A DNA stretch of 40,274 nt from Candidatus Gastranaerophilales bacterium (GCA_944326465.1 CALVEB010000019.1:1-40274), one strand, 5' to 3'. Numbered from the stretch's first letter, positions 1 through 9,446 are shown. The notes: generated by a model not told the origin, from the sequence alone. Numbers and translations are program-made.

Positions 1-73
1 TAGCGAACGGAACGAGCCGACTGGAGCAACGCTCCTCAGGCGAGTCTCCGTGAGCGTGGAGCAAATCCAAGAC
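1..73 (+). repeat. Palindromic dispersed repeat, copy A (truncated by window edge)
   Basis: It carries the right part of the family: the inner stem GGAGC-AAC-GCTCC and the right terminal inverted repeat GCAAATCC at 61-68. The segment 1-150 is repeated at 40125-40274 with one mismatch (75 versus 40199). Confidence 0.85.
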
Positions 74-397
74 AGGGAAATAAGGGAATAAGTTCGTTAC
101 AAAAGTAATATTATTCCTTCTCCATTTATCATTATCCTTTAATAAAATCAGATTTATATAGTTTTGCCATTCAGTCCCGAATTGGTGCGTCAAACGACGT
201 TCAGATAAAGGGAATAGGGGAATGAGGAAATAAGGGAATAGGTTCGTTACATGAATTAGTCCCGTATTCTGTTTATCAATTCCGACAATATTGAGCGCTC
301 GCTTTGCGCAGTCCGTACGGAAATCCGTTTTGTCCACCCTATGGTTAGTGCTGGATTTCTCGTTTATATCAAATCTTTTTCCTGTGGTTTCAGCCAT
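1..397 (-). CDS. Partial hypothetical protein running off the left edge; its C-terminal part is repeat-derived
   Basis: The minus strand stays open from an ATG at 397 to the window edge (132 codons, no stop). Start evidence is good: GAGGA at 405-409 lies 7 nt upstream, and a near-consensus promoter lies at 427-455. About 46 N-terminal residues (beginning MAETTGKRFDINEKSS) look unique. After that the frame reads through two copies of a VTNLFPYF-coding segment and then the dispersed palindromic repeat (LDLLHAHGDSP peptide). I recognise no family. The start is probably a real gene. The tail may be repeat sequence that replaced or extended the original 3' end. Function unknown. Confidence 0.45.
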   Translation of the reverse strand, partial: MAETTGKRFDINEKSSTNHRVDKTDFRTDCAKRALNIVGIDKQNTGLIHVTNLFPYFLIPLFPLSERRLTHQFGTEWQNYINLILLKDNDKWRRNNITFVTNLFPYFPVLDLLHAHGDSPEERCSSRLVPFA

Positions 398-426
398 TAA
401 GAATCCTCACGTGTACTCATACATAT

Positions 427-455
427 ATTATAGCGTATGTTTTTCAAAATTGCAA
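427..455 (-). promoter_or_regulatory. Promoter for the minus-strand gene starting at 397
   Basis: On the minus strand, -35 TTGCAA (450-455), a 17-nt spacer and a perfect -10 TATAAT (427-432). It fires leftward and is divergent from the rplI promoter about 50 bp away. Confidence 0.7.
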
Positions 456-507
456 GACTCTTTTTAAAATCAATATAACAATTCACTTAACTTTTTTTAA
501 TAGTTAC

Positions 508-536
508 TCGACAGTCTGTTTTGTTTGGTATATGAT
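508..536 (+). promoter_or_regulatory. Promoter for rplI
   Basis: -35 TCGACA (508-513), 17-nt spacer, -10 TATGAT (531-536). Predicted transcription start is near 543, giving a leader of about 35 nt that contains the strong Shine-Dalgarno AAAGGAG of rplI. Confidence 0.65.
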
Positions 537-577
537 AATTTTACACGCTGATTTATAATTAGTAAAGGAGAATTATT

Positions 578-1075
578 ATGCAAGTTATATTAAAAAAAGA
601 TGTTCAAAACCTCGGTGAAGCAGGTGACATCGTTAATGTAAAAGACGGGTATGCAAGAAATTTCCTTCTTCCGCAGTCCGTTGCTGAAATCGCTACTGAA
701 GGTGCTTTGAAAAACCGTGAAAACAATCTCGCAAGAATTAAAGCAAAACAAGAAAAATTACATCAGGAAGCTCTTGCTACTGCTGAAAAAATCGAAAAAT
801 TCGCTAAGCTTGAACTCTCTGCTAAAGCAGGTGAATCAGGTAAATTGTTCGGTACTATTACAACTAAAAAATTGACTGAAGAATTACTCGCTCAAGCTGG
901 TATTGAAGTTGACAGAAAAAATGTTTCTCTCAATGCGCCGATTAATAAAATTGGCGAATATACTATGCTTATCAAATTGACTTCTAAAGTTAAATGTGAA
1001 TTAGCTGTAGTTGTTACCGCGTCTGAAATACTTAAAGAGTCTGTTGAAGAAGTTGAAACAACTGAAGAAGCTTAA
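578..1075 (+). CDS. rplI: 50S ribosomal protein bL9
   Basis: A structural protein of the large ribosomal subunit that binds 23S rRNA. The N-terminal RNA-binding domain is clear: the start MQVILKKDVQNLGEAGDIV, then VKDGYARNFLLPQ at about 21-33. A long charged linker helix (about 46-75) leads to the C-terminal domain. Length is 165 aa against a usual ~150; the excess is an acidic tail (VEEVETTEEA). The start is set by AAAGGAG 7-8 nt upstream. In many bacteria rplI follows rpsF, ssb and rpsR; here it stands alone at the head of a + strand run and is followed after 22 nt by an unrelated methyltransferase gene. Confidence 0.97.
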   Translation: MQVILKKDVQNLGEAGDIVNVKDGYARNFLLPQSVAEIATEGALKNRENNLARIKAKQEKLHQEALATAEKIEKFAKLELSAKAGESGKLFGTITTKKLTEELLAQAGIEVDRKNVSLNAPINKIGEYTMLIKLTSKVKCELAVVVTASEILKESVEEVETTEEA

Positions 1076-1097
1076 TACTTAGTAACGAAGGCCTTTA

Positions 1098-2189
1098 ATG
1101 AATAATACGGATAAATTAACTTTACAATGTATGGCAATAGGCTCACTTCCTCATCGTGATTTAAACAAGGCTATGCAGCTTGTAAAACTGAATTTCCGCA
1201 ATATTCCGTTCTGGCCTCAGCTTTCAAAGCTTAACAAAAACGAAGACATGATTTTGCAGTTTCTGGAAAACATGCCTTCGTTTTTTGTTGATAAAAGTAC
1301 TGAAAAATCCTATCTGGAAACAGAAAGTGATAAGTTTTTTGAGGATATAGAACAATTTTTCGCTGATTATGAAGAAATTCTTGCAGATATAAATTGCAAA
1401 ACCTTAGAAAAATATGCGATTAGTGCTGAGAATTCAAAAACCTTTCCTGAATTTATCAAGTTTGTACAGGACACTAAACCATTGTTTGCAAAAGGGCAGA
1501 TTGTCGGGCCTTTTACTCTTGCAACAACACTTGTTGACAAAAACGGCCGCTGTGCTTTTTATGATGAAACCCTGCGCGAAATTATCGTAAAAACACTGAC
1601 ATTGAAAGCTCTCTGGCAGATAAAGCAAATAAGAACGGCAAATCCTGAAACAACACCGATTATTTTTATTGATGAACCGTCAATATCCCAGCTTGGTACA
1701 TCGGCTTATCTGACAATTTCACAGAGTGAAGTTTTGGAAATGCTAAAAGATATTTCCGATGCAATAAAAAGTAACGGAGCATTGAGTGCAATACACTGTT
1801 GCGGCAAATGTGACTGGACAGTGCCGCTAAAAGCAGAAGTTAGTATTATTAACCTTGATGCGTACGCTTATGCTCAAAATTTAAGTGTTTTTGACAAACA
1901 TGTTGAAAAATTTCTTAAAAACAACGGGAAAATTGCCTGGGGAGTTGTACCGACGCTTGATAAAAAAGCGCTGGAAAAAGCGGATTTGCAGACGCTTATG
2001 GAGATTTTTGAAAAAGCTGTTAAATATTTGACTAAAAAAGGAATTGATGAGAAACTTGTAATAACAAATTCAATGATAACACCGTCCTGCGGCGCCGGCG
2101 GATTAGACGAGGCAATGGCTGAAAAAGCCATGACTTTGACAAAACGATTATCAGATAAATTAAAGGAGAAATACCATATTGACAACTAA
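1098..2189 (+). CDS. Core-MetE-like (UROD/MetE superfamily) methyltransferase
   Basis: 363 aa, similar in size to the catalytic C-terminal half of cobalamin-independent methionine synthase, without the N-terminal folate-binding half. Visible motifs: GSLPH (16-20), PFWPQL (37-42), GPFTL (137-141), FIDEP (190-194), the zinc-type HCC motif at 233-235 (HCCGKCDW, matching MetE H-x-C) and a second cysteine at C331 (SCGAGG, matching the last MetE zinc ligand). These support a zinc-dependent thiol methyltransferase. Known core-MetE enzymes take methyl groups from corrinoid proteins rather than folate; whether this one makes methionine is an inference. It overlaps the downstream CooC-like gene by 11 nt, which suggests translational coupling. 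Confidence 0.72.
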   Translation: MNNTDKLTLQCMAIGSLPHRDLNKAMQLVKLNFRNIPFWPQLSKLNKNEDMILQFLENMPSFFVDKSTEKSYLETESDKFFEDIEQFFADYEEILADINCKTLEKYAISAENSKTFPEFIKFVQDTKPLFAKGQIVGPFTLATTLVDKNGRCAFYDETLREIIVKTLTLKALWQIKQIRTANPETTPIIFIDEPSISQLGTSAYLTISQSEVLEMLKDISDAIKSNGALSAIHCCGKCDWTVPLKAEVSIINLDAYAYAQNLSVFDKHVEKFLKNNGKIAWGVVPTLDKKALEKADLQTLMEIFEKAVKYLTKKGIDEKLVITNSMITPSCGAGGLDEAMAEKAMTLTKRLSDKLKEKYHIDN

Positions 2190-2925
2190 GTTAGCTATTA
2201 CGGGAAAAAGCGGAAGCGGCAAAACAACTATAACTAAAGCATTTCTGGCAATATTTCAGGAGTTATTTCCTGACAAATCCATTCTTTTATTTGATAATGA
2301 TTTGAGCGCTGAACTTTCTCACAGCTTCGGACTTGATATCAGAAATACTATTTACGGTATCAGGAGCGGTAAACACGAATACAAAACCGGTATTCCGGAA
2401 GGGATGACTAAACAGGAATTTGTAGAGTGGGCAATGGAGGACATTGTTGTTTCATTGAGTGACAATGTTGATATAATTGTTTCTTGGTTTGTCGGGTCAA
2501 AAGACTGCCGCTGCCCGATTACAGGCCAGATTAACGATGCAGTGCTTAAACTTATTGACCGGTATGATATTGTAATTTTTGACTGTGAATTTGATCTAAA
2601 ATATTTAAACCAGCTTGTTGATACAGATATAGATACAACTATTATTGTTGCGAACCCGACTGATGAAAGTGCGCATCTGGCAAAACGTATAGAAGAATTC
2701 AGCGCTAAATATGCTGCCGGCGGGCAATTGGGTGTTGTTATTAATAAAGTAGAAAGCTTTGATTTGACGTCTGTTTATGATTTGTTGAAAAAGTATGAGC
2801 TTGATGTGCTGGGTATAATTCCTTATGATAAATCATTAGAAAAAAATGGTGTTGAAAAGAATTCGGCAGTTGTGCAGGAAGCAATAAAACAGTTCTATTT
2901 CCGGCTGAATTTGCCGCAGGAATAA
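2179..2925 (+). CDS. CooC-like P-loop ATPase (metallocentre maturation type)
   Basis: SIMIBI-class ATPase of the MinD/ParA/CooC branch, 248 aa. The deviant Walker A is at 9-17 (GKSGSGKTT, signature lysine K10 kept), the Walker B-like DIVIFDCE is near 133-140, and VVINKVE is near 188-194. A CxC motif at C110/C112 sits almost exactly where CooC places its metal-binding cysteine pair, so a nickel or other metal chaperone role is plausible. The start is TTG at 2179, chosen because AAAGGAGAAA lies just upstream; it lies within the end of the preceding gene. No CO dehydrogenase is visible in the window, so the client is unknown. A role with the adjacent methyltransferase or a corrinoid protein is speculation. 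Confidence 0.7.
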   Translation: MTTKLAITGKSGSGKTTITKAFLAIFQELFPDKSILLFDNDLSAELSHSFGLDIRNTIYGIRSGKHEYKTGIPEGMTKQEFVEWAMEDIVVSLSDNVDIIVSWFVGSKDCRCPITGQINDAVLKLIDRYDIVIFDCEFDLKYLNQLVDTDIDTTIIVANPTDESAHLAKRIEEFSAKYAAGGQLGVVINKVESFDLTSVYDLLKKYELDVLGIIPYDKSLEKNGVEKNSAVVQEAIKQFYFRLNLPQE

Positions 2926-2953
2926 CGGGGATTTGTTCTGTACTGAATTTTTC

Positions 2954-2962
2954 TGTTATAAT
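2954..2962 (+). promoter_or_regulatory. Extended -10 promoter giving a leaderless polyprenyl synthase mRNA
   Basis: TGTTATAAT: a TG plus a perfect -10 TATAAT at 2957-2962. The ATG at 2969 starts 7 nt after the -10, where transcription would begin, and no Shine-Dalgarno precedes it. Confidence 0.55.
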
Positions 2963-2968
2963 TATTAT

Positions 2969-3811
2969 ATGGAAAATTACAGACAAATATATGACCTCGT
3001 AAAATCAGACATAGATATTATTATAGAAAATTTAACCTGTAAATTAAATTTGCAAGAGCCTTTGTTGATGCAGTTAAAACAGTTTCTTAATTCTCCTGCC
3101 AAACGAATACGGCCATTGCTTGCTATACTTTATATGAAGGCTTGCGATGTAAGGTTAGAAACGGAGCATTACAAACTTTTAACGGCAATAGAACTTGTAC
3201 ATAATGCATCTTTGATACATGATGATGTGATTGATAATGCGGATATAAGACGCGGTATCAAGACTCTGAATAGGATTTTTAATTCAAAACTTGCTGTGGT
3301 TTCAGGAGATTATTTGCTTTCTTGTGCAGTTGATTTTGTAAGAGAAATTGGCGATAACAGGATTTTGAATATTTTTATACAATCTCTGGCAGAGATGTGT
3401 AAAGGAGAAGTTGCCCAGTATTTCTGTGCTAATAAGATTCCGGCAATGGATGAATATCTGCTTAAAACCGAACAAAAAACTGCACAACTTTTTGTTGCGG
3501 CACTTGAATGCAGCGCAATTTTGTCCCCTGAAATTGATAAAGAGAAGGCTGTGAGTTTTGCTAAGAATTTTGGTATTGCGTTTCAGATAAAAGACGATTT
3601 GAATAATATATTGACGACCAACACTGATGCGGAAAACGGTATCTATACTGCCCCGATAATTCTCTCGGGCGATGTTGACAGACCGGCTATTGAAAAAACA
3701 CATAATTTGTTGAATAATTATATTAACCTTGCCCTGAACAATCTGGACAATCTTAAAGATAATATATATAAAGAGGCATTATTAGCGCTAACGGAACTTT
3801 ACAGAAAATGA
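2969..3811 (+). CDS. Polyprenyl diphosphate synthase family protein
   Basis: Trans-prenyltransferase that condenses IPP with allylic diphosphates to make isoprenoid chains for carriers or quinones. 280 aa from the ATG chosen here. A TTG 36 nt upstream extends the frame but has no good ribosome site and overlaps the promoter. Family motifs: KRIRPLL (about 45-51), the first aspartate motif HDDVID, then ADIRRG and VSGDYLL. The second aspartate motif reads KDDLNN, so the usual last aspartate of DDxxD is Asn. The rather short C-terminal half may mean altered chain length or activity. The stop overlaps the lepB ATG (ATGA), so the two are coupled. Product length cannot be told from sequence. Confidence 0.85.
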   Translation: MENYRQIYDLVKSDIDIIIENLTCKLNLQEPLLMQLKQFLNSPAKRIRPLLAILYMKACDVRLETEHYKLLTAIELVHNASLIHDDVIDNADIRRGIKTLNRIFNSKLAVVSGDYLLSCAVDFVREIGDNRILNIFIQSLAEMCKGEVAQYFCANKIPAMDEYLLKTEQKTAQLFVAALECSAILSPEIDKEKAVSFAKNFGIAFQIKDDLNNILTTNTDAENGIYTAPIILSGDVDRPAIEKTHNLLNNYINLALNNLDNLKDNIYKEALLALTELYRK

Positions 3812-4440
3812 ACAAAGAAGATTTGAAAAAATTATATGAAAAATATAAGCCGGCGATAAAAGAGACGGTTGATACAGTAGTATTTGTTGTTGTGGCAATA
3901 ATTATAATCAAGTTTTTTATAGGCGAAATACGCTGGATACCTTCAGGATCAATGCGTCCAACAATAGTTGAGGGTGACAGAATTTTTGTTGAACGGTATT
4001 CAAGATTTTATTCTACCCCGAAACGCGGAGATATAATGGTCTTTTATCCTCCGTTTGAAGAATTAAAAAACACACCGTGGAAGGTGTTTGCAAGATTGAC
4101 AGGATTTTTCTGTAAAGATATTGCGTATATTAAAAGGGTTATAGGACTTCCTGGGGAAAAAATAGAGATTAAAACAGATGCAAACGGCAAAACATTTGTT
4201 TATATAAACGATAAACCGCTTAATGAACCATATATAAGCAGCGTATACGACTACTCATATTGCACTGAAGAAATGTATTGCGGCCCTTTTGTTATACCGG
4301 AGGGTGAATATTTTATGATGGGCGACAACCGCGGGAATTCAAAAGACAGCCGTTATTGGGGCACGCTTCCTGTAAACAGATTTATCGGCCGCGCAACATT
4401 TTTGTTCTGGCCGTTTACACACGCAAAAAAGTTTGACTAA
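3808..4440 (+). CDS. lepB: Signal peptidase I
   Basis: Membrane serine protease (S26A) that removes signal peptides from exported proteins. 210 aa. One N-terminal membrane helix at about 21-38, then the catalytic serine in PSGSMRPT (S48), the general-base lysine in YIKRVIGLPGE (K109), and box E MMGDNRGNSKDSRYWG near the C-terminus. A single membrane span and the Ser-Lys dyad are typical of short bacterial LepB proteins. Translation is coupled to the upstream prenyl synthase by a 4-nt overlap. It converges with the minus-strand gene that ends 3 nt away. Confidence 0.95.
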   Translation: MNKEDLKKLYEKYKPAIKETVDTVVFVVVAIIIIKFFIGEIRWIPSGSMRPTIVEGDRIFVERYSRFYSTPKRGDIMVFYPPFEELKNTPWKVFARLTGFFCKDIAYIKRVIGLPGEKIEIKTDANGKTFVYINDKPLNEPYISSVYDYSYCTEEMYCGPFVIPEGEYFMMGDNRGNSKDSRYWGTLPVNRFIGRATFLFWPFTHAKKFD

Positions 4441-4443
4441 AAC

Positions 4444-4821
4444 TTAGAATAACAGGTGGTAGTATTTCATGTAATCAGCCATAATAGTTGAACTTGTTGC
4501 GTTAGCCATATTTGCCTTGACTGTTTGTTCACTGTCGGTTTCTGATATACTTTTAACTTTTTGATTTTGTTCTTTTTGCTGATCTTGCGACTGTTCTGTT
4601 TTAAGTTTTTCAACATATTCCTGAACAGTTGCCTTAATTTCTTCTACCTTGGCTTTGTCGCTGTTAAAATCCCCTGTGGATTTAACACCGGCTTCTTCAA
4701 GATCTTTTAATATCTGATTCCATTCGTTATAATTAACAACAGTTGTGCCCTGCGCCTGCGCTGCTGCCTGCGCGCGTTCAAGTTCTTCAAGTGATTTTAT
4801 ATCTTCTACTTTGTAGGCCAT
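4444..4821 (-). CDS. Hypothetical small charged protein
   Basis: 125 aa and not recognised. It is soluble-looking, rich in Glu, Gln, Lys and Ala, and mostly predicted helical: a helix at about 5-22 (SLEELERAQAAAQAQ), another near 33-42, and a Lys/Gln-rich low-complexity stretch at about 70-90. There is no signal peptide and there are no cysteines. A CAGGAG site 6 nt before the ATG supports the start. It ends 3 nt from lepB, tail to tail, with no clear terminator between them. Confidence 0.7.
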   Translation of the reverse strand: MAYKVEDIKSLEELERAQAAAQAQGTTVVNYNEWNQILKDLEEAGVKSTGDFNSDKAKVEEIKATVQEYVEKLKTEQSQDQQKEQNQKVKSISETDSEQTVKANMANATSSTIMADYMKYYHLLF

Positions 4822-4977
4822 GTCAGCACTCCTGATTTATACTCTATATATACTAAGTATATTATTCCCGTAAAAATTCAAGAAAAAGCGTTTTTGTAAC
4901 AATGTTTAACATTTGGCGCCAACTTTAAAAAGCTTTAAGCTATTAGAATTTAAAAATTAGCCTAATGATTATTTTTG

Positions 4978-4986
4978 TGCTATATT
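4978..4986 (+). promoter_or_regulatory. Extended -10 promoter for gyrA
   Basis: TGCTATATT (TG, one base, -10 TATATT at 4981-4986) with no good -35. It predicts a start near 4993 and a short leader carrying the AAAGGAG site of gyrA. Confidence 0.45.
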
Positions 4987-5028
4987 AATGATACAGGATA
5001 CTTATGGACTTGGATAAAGGAGAAGATT

Positions 5029-7596
5029 TTGGCTCAGCAAAATATGTTTGAAGACGGAAAAATTATTCCCGTTAATATAAGAGAAGAAATGAAACGCTCA
5101 TATATTGATTATGCTATGAGTGTTATTGTCGGTCGTGCACTACCTGATGTACGTGACGGTTTAAAACCTGTACACAGACGTATTCTTTACGCTATGAACG
5201 AATTAGGCATGACGCCGGATAAACCGTTTAAGAAATGTGCCCGTATTGTTGGTGAAGTTCTTGGTAAATATCACCCGCACGGCGATACAGCAGTATATGA
5301 AGCTCTTGTACGTATGGCACAGGATTTTTCAACAAGATACCTGACTGTTGACGGGCATGGAAACTTCGGGTCTGTAGATGGCGACGGGGCTGCTGCAATG
5401 CGTTATACAGAAGCCAGAATGAATAAGATTACTCCGTCTATGCTTGCTGATATTGATTGTGAAACAGTAGAATTTGTGCCGAACTTTGACGGATCTTTAC
5501 AGGAACCTTCTGTTTTGCCGGTAAGACTTCCGATGCTTTTATTGAACGGTGTTTCTGGTATTGCAGTAGGTATGGCAACAAATATTCCTCCGCACAATTT
5601 AGGCGAAATTGTTGATGGAACAATTGCATTAATTGATAATCCGAATATTACTGTTGCAGAACTGATGGAATATATCAAAGGGCCTGATTTCCCGACAGCC
5701 GCAACTATTATCGGACTAAATGATATTAAACAGGCTTATGAAACAGGGCGCGGCTCTATCAAAATGCAGGCTGTTGCCGGATTTGAAGAAATAGCAGGCG
5801 GCGGCGGACGTCAGGCAAGAACAGCTATTGTCGTAACAGAAATTCCTTATCAGGTTAACAAAGCGATGCTTATTGAAAAAATAGCTGAACTTGTTAAAGA
5901 TCAAAGAATCACAGGTATTTCTGATATCCGTGATGAATCCGACAGAGAAGGTATGCGTATTGTAATTGAATTGAAACGTGACGCAAAACCTGATGTCGTT
6001 AAAAATAATTTGTTTAAATATACACAATTATCAACAACTTTCGGTGTAAATATGCTGGCACTTTGCGGTAAGCAGCCGAGACTTTTGAATTTACATCAGG
6101 TGTTGAGCGAGTTTGTTGAACACAGGGTAGAAATTGTTACAAGAAGAACTATTTTCTTCCTTAAAAAAGCTAAAATCCGCGCGCATATTTTGGCCGGTTT
6201 AATCATTGCTCTGGCATCAATTGATGAAGTTATTGAACTTATTAAAAATTCAAAAACAACTGATGATGCGCGTAACGGTTTAATGTCAAAATTCGGACTT
6301 GATGTAGATCAATCCAATGCAATTCTTGAAATGCAATTGAGAAGATTGACCGGATTGGAACAGGATAAAGTTAAGGCTGAATATGACGAATTAATCAAGA
6401 AAATTGCTGAATATGAAGCAATTCTTGCCAGCCGTCAAAAAATTCTTGATATTATCAAAAAAGAATTGCTGGAAGATAAGGCAAAATTCGGCGATGACAG
6501 AAAAACCCAAATTCTGCCGGATCAGGGAGAAGTTACTATTGAAGATTTGACTCCGAATACACCGATGGCCGTGTTTATTACACATCAAGGGTATCTGAAA
6601 CGTATTTCTCTTGATACTTTTGAGCGCCAGAACCGTGCTACCCGCGGCAAATCAGGTATTAAAACAAAAGAGGATGACGATATTCAACACTTCTTTACAG
6701 CAATGATGCATGATAAAGTTCTGTTTTTCTCATCTAAAGGAACAGTATACAGCCTGAGCGTATACGACTTCCCTGAAGGCGGACGTCAGGCAAAAGGACT
6801 TCCGATAATCAATGTACTTCCTATAGAACAGGATGAAAGAATTACTGCGGTTGTACCGGTCAGCACATTCTCTAAAGATTTGAACTTAATTATGCTGACG
6901 AAAAAAGGTAACATCAAGCGTATTGAATTAGATAATTTCTCTAACATCAGACGCAGCGGAATTATTGCAATAGGCTTGGAAGAAGGCGATGAACTCAACT
7001 GGGTAAAACTTGCAACCGGCCGCGACGAAATTATTATCGGAACATCCTGCGGTATGGCAATAAGATTCCCGATTGAAGATTTAAGACCGCTCGGACGCAG
7101 CGCAAAAGGTGTTACCTCAATGAAGTTACGCACCGGTGATGAAATAGTCGGTTGTGATATTGTTCCGCGTGATTATGATGCAGATTTACTGGTTGTAACA
7201 TCTGATGGTTTTGGTAAACGTACAAAACTTTCTGAATTCAGAACCCAGAACCGCGGCGGTATCGGTTTGATTGCTACCAAATTTAAATCATCAGCATCAA
7301 GACTTGTTGCATTGACTATTGTAAAAGAATCAGATGATATAATGATGGTTACGGCAAACGGTGTTGTAACAAGATTGAATGCAGGCTCAATTTCCCGTCA
7401 GGGCAGACCGGCAACAGGCGTCAGAGCACAGAACCTGATGGAAAATGATACCGTTGTTTCTGTAAACAAAATTATTAATCCGGATGAAGATGAACAAATC
7501 GTCAAAGATGTTCAGGCAATGGACGCTCAGGAAAATACTCCGAATGTTTCCCAGACAAGTTTGCTTGATACAAATTCTCCGGATGAACAAGTGTAG
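5029..7596 (+). CDS. gyrA: DNA gyrase subunit A
   Basis: Breakage-reunion subunit of the type IIA topoisomerase that introduces negative supercoils, working with GyrB. 855 aa from the TTG start chosen here, because AAAGGAG lies 7 nt upstream; the frame is open 54 nt further but that part lacks family similarity. Motifs: [34 protein letters not shown], catalytic tyrosine Y126 in [10 protein letters not shown]. In the quinolone region the residues matching E. coli S83 and D87 are T87 and E91. Six beta-pinwheel blades follow. The GyrA box is a variant ([10 protein letters not shown]), as in several other phyla. The variant box leaves ParC as a minor alternative. An intrinsic terminator follows 28 nt after the stop. 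Confidence 0.94.
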   Translation: MAQQNMFEDGKIIPVNIREEMKRSYIDYAMSVIVGRALPDVRDGLKPVHRRILYAMNELGMTPDKPFKKCARIVGEVLGKYHPHGDTAVYEALVRMAQDFSTRYLTVDGHGNFGSVDGDGAAAMRYTEARMNKITPSMLADIDCETVEFVPNFDGSLQEPSVLPVRLPMLLLNGVSGIAVGMATNIPPHNLGEIVDGTIALIDNPNITVAELMEYIKGPDFPTAATIIGLNDIKQAYETGRGSIKMQAVAGFEEIAGGGGRQARTAIVVTEIPYQVNKAMLIEKIAELVKDQRITGISDIRDESDREGMRIVIELKRDAKPDVVKNNLFKYTQLSTTFGVNMLALCGKQPRLLNLHQVLSEFVEHRVEIVTRRTIFFLKKAKIRAHILAGLIIALASIDEVIELIKNSKTTDDARNGLMSKFGLDVDQSNAILEMQLRRLTGLEQDKVKAEYDELIKKIAEYEAILASRQKILDIIKKELLEDKAKFGDDRKTQILPDQGEVTIEDLTPNTPMAVFITHQGYLKRISLDTFERQNRATRGKSGIKTKEDDDIQHFFTAMMHDKVLFFSSKGTVYSLSVYDFPEGGRQAKGLPIINVLPIEQDERITAVVPVSTFSKDLNLIMLTKKGNIKRIELDNFSNIRRSGIIAIGLEEGDELNWVKLATGRDEIIIGTSCGMAIRFPIEDLRPLGRSAKGVTSMKLRTGDEIVGCDIVPRDYDADLLVVTSDGFGKRTKLSEFRTQNRGGIGLIATKFKSSASRLVALTIVKESDDIMMVTANGVVTRLNAGSISRQGRPATGVRAQNLMENDTVVSVNKIINPDEDEQIVKDVQAMDAQENTPNVSQTSLLDTNSPDEQV

Positions 7597-7624
7597 TACT
7601 ATTTATAAGTGGTTGAGTTGTTAA

Positions 7625-7652
7625 AGGCAATAGAAATATTGCCTCTTTTTTT
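7625..7652 (+). terminator. Intrinsic terminator of gyrA
   Basis: Perfect 8-bp stem AGGCAATA / TATTGCCT with a GAAA loop, followed by CTTTTTTT. It belongs to a recurring stem type (GGCAAT...ATTGCC) also found at 12953, 13156 and 31830. Confidence 0.9.
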
Positions 7653-7744
7653 ACGCAGAATCATTTATTTGACCATGTTTTTGTAAACATATTTTTATAC
7701 GTTTGACATGTAAAAAATAAACCTTAAATACATGTTGTAGAAAT

Positions 7745-7760
7745 TCATACAAAAGTATGA
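7745..7760. promoter_or_regulatory. Palindrome upstream of the TPR gene (possible operator)
   Basis: TCATAC-AAAA-GTATGA, a perfect 6-bp inverted repeat with a 4-nt centre, about 60 nt before the TPR gene. A TTGACA (7703-7708) and a TATAGT (7783-7788) lie around it but not at canonical spacing. The role is a guess. Confidence 0.3.
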
Positions 7761-7822
7761 CCAAAGTCAGTGTAACTTAATGTATAGTAGTAATACCATA
7801 ATTGGGTAGAATAGAGGGCATT

Positions 7823-9361
7823 TTGTTAAACGGTGTTTTCCAAAGACCATATATAGTTAAAGACGGACGCGGCGGTGTTAAGAAAAAACAGGATGATGAC
7901 ACCTCCAAATCACCTGCCCAAACCCAACGTGAAGAACAGGCAAACTCCAATTCCAGAAGTAAAGGCCTACAATATACAGAACAAAGATTACCGGATAAGT
8001 CCACCTCTGCATATAACAGAGCCCTTCAAAAAGAAGGTCAGGTAGACTGGCAGGCTATGCGCAGCCAGATTCAAGGACAGGTCGCTCAAAGAAAAAGCAG
8101 TGCAAAAACCTCAACAAATACAACAGTTGCCCCGCAAATAAATACCACAGCCGGTCAAATCCAGCGCAGTGCTACAATTAATATTGCTCAGATACTCAAA
8201 GATTTTAACAATACCGCCCTCGCTATCGGCACACCTGCCGAATTGAAAGAAGAAGTTGACGGATATCTCGCGCTTGTTGAAAAACAGGTACAAAAAGATA
8301 ATCCAAATACTAAATTAATTAAATCAAACCTCAAAAATGCTTCCTCTATTCTTGACGGCTATATTTCTAAAACTCTCAATAAAGATTCAAAAGTCGTTGA
8401 AAACTGGGTTGATGCTCTTTTCTTACAACAGATTGATTTTAAATATGACGAAAACAATATAAATAAGCAATTCCTTGTAAAATTTCCGGAAGGCTCTACC
8501 GGAAAGGCTGAAAAGAAAGAAGAAAAGGCTGCCGTTGAACAAACGGTGACAGAACCTGTAGAGCAGGAAATTGCAACTGATGCAAAAGTACAATCACTTA
8601 TTCCACAGGATAAAGAACTTAAATCACTGTTTATTCAATCCAAAAAATTGACTTATGCAAACGAACCTAAAAAAGCTCTGGCAAAATTTCAGGAGGCCCT
8701 GCAACGCGCTGATGAAGTAGGCGATACCGAAACAAAATCAAAAATATTTTATGAAGTCGGAAAAATCTATGATGATCATGATTTTTATGCACAGGCATTA
8801 AAGAGTTATAATAAATCACTTGAACATACATCTGATAACAATATCAAAACAAAAGTACATTACTCAATGGCGCAAATTTATGACGATGTAAACCAAATTA
8901 CGCCGGCACTGGATCATTATTTCAATTCGATTTCATTTGCGGGCGAAACGGAAAATCTTGTTGCACAATCCGCTTCACTTACCAGAATGGGAAATATTTA
9001 CACCGATATGTATGAACAGGAATCTTTTGATTATTATTCTGTCGCAGGAGATCTGGCAGAACAAACAGATAATTCTAAGATAAAAGGATTTTTATCATCA
9101 AGCATGGCAAATGCTTATGAGAAATTTGGCGAACCGCAGGAAGCATTACGCTCATATTCAAAAGCCGTACAACATTATGCGGATGCAGAATCACCTTTAA
9201 AAGTTGCACAGAATTATAAAGATGCGGCTGACATTATGCTTGAGTATAATAACCCGTCTAAAGCACGCGGGCTTTTGCAAAAAGCACAAAATTATGCGCG
9301 TCAGACCGACGATGTTAATTTGATGAATGAGATTGAAGAAAAACTTGGAAGTATTGCATAG
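7823..9361 (+). CDS. TPR-repeat protein
   Basis: 512 aa from the TTG at 7823, chosen because GAGG lies 5 nt upstream; an earlier in-frame TTG at 7802 has no ribosome site. The first ~110 residues are polar low-complexity, rich in Gln, Ser, Thr and Lys. A helical middle follows, then a Glu/Lys linker near 230-250. The C-terminal half holds about five or six tetratricopeptide repeats (for example AKFQEALQRADEVGD, YAQALKSYNKSLEH, EALRSYSKAVQHYAD). TPRs form protein-binding solenoids. There is no signal peptide or catalytic motif, so a cytoplasmic scaffold or regulator is likely. Partner unknown. Confidence 0.8.
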   Translation: MLNGVFQRPYIVKDGRGGVKKKQDDDTSKSPAQTQREEQANSNSRSKGLQYTEQRLPDKSTSAYNRALQKEGQVDWQAMRSQIQGQVAQRKSSAKTSTNTTVAPQINTTAGQIQRSATINIAQILKDFNNTALAIGTPAELKEEVDGYLALVEKQVQKDNPNTKLIKSNLKNASSILDGYISKTLNKDSKVVENWVDALFLQQIDFKYDENNINKQFLVKFPEGSTGKAEKKEEKAAVEQTVTEPVEQEIATDAKVQSLIPQDKELKSLFIQSKKLTYANEPKKALAKFQEALQRADEVGDTETKSKIFYEVGKIYDDHDFYAQALKSYNKSLEHTSDNNIKTKVHYSMAQIYDDVNQITPALDHYFNSISFAGETENLVAQSASLTRMGNIYTDMYEQESFDYYSVAGDLAEQTDNSKIKGFLSSSMANAYEKFGEPQEALRSYSKAVQHYADAESPLKVAQNYKDAADIMLEYNNPSKARGLLQKAQNYARQTDDVNLMNEIEEKLGSIA

Positions 9362-9386
9362 TGTAAATTCAATTAATGGAAAAGGG

Positions 9387-9415
9387 TTGAAAAGTATAAA
9401 GCAATATGTTAAACT
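9387..9415 (+). promoter_or_regulatory. Promoter for the small gene at 9447
   Basis: -35 TTGAAA (9387-9392), 17-nt spacer, -10 TAAACT (9410-9415). Confidence 0.5.
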
Positions 9416-9446
9416 AAGAGTAAAGTATTGAAAAAGAGGAAAACAG

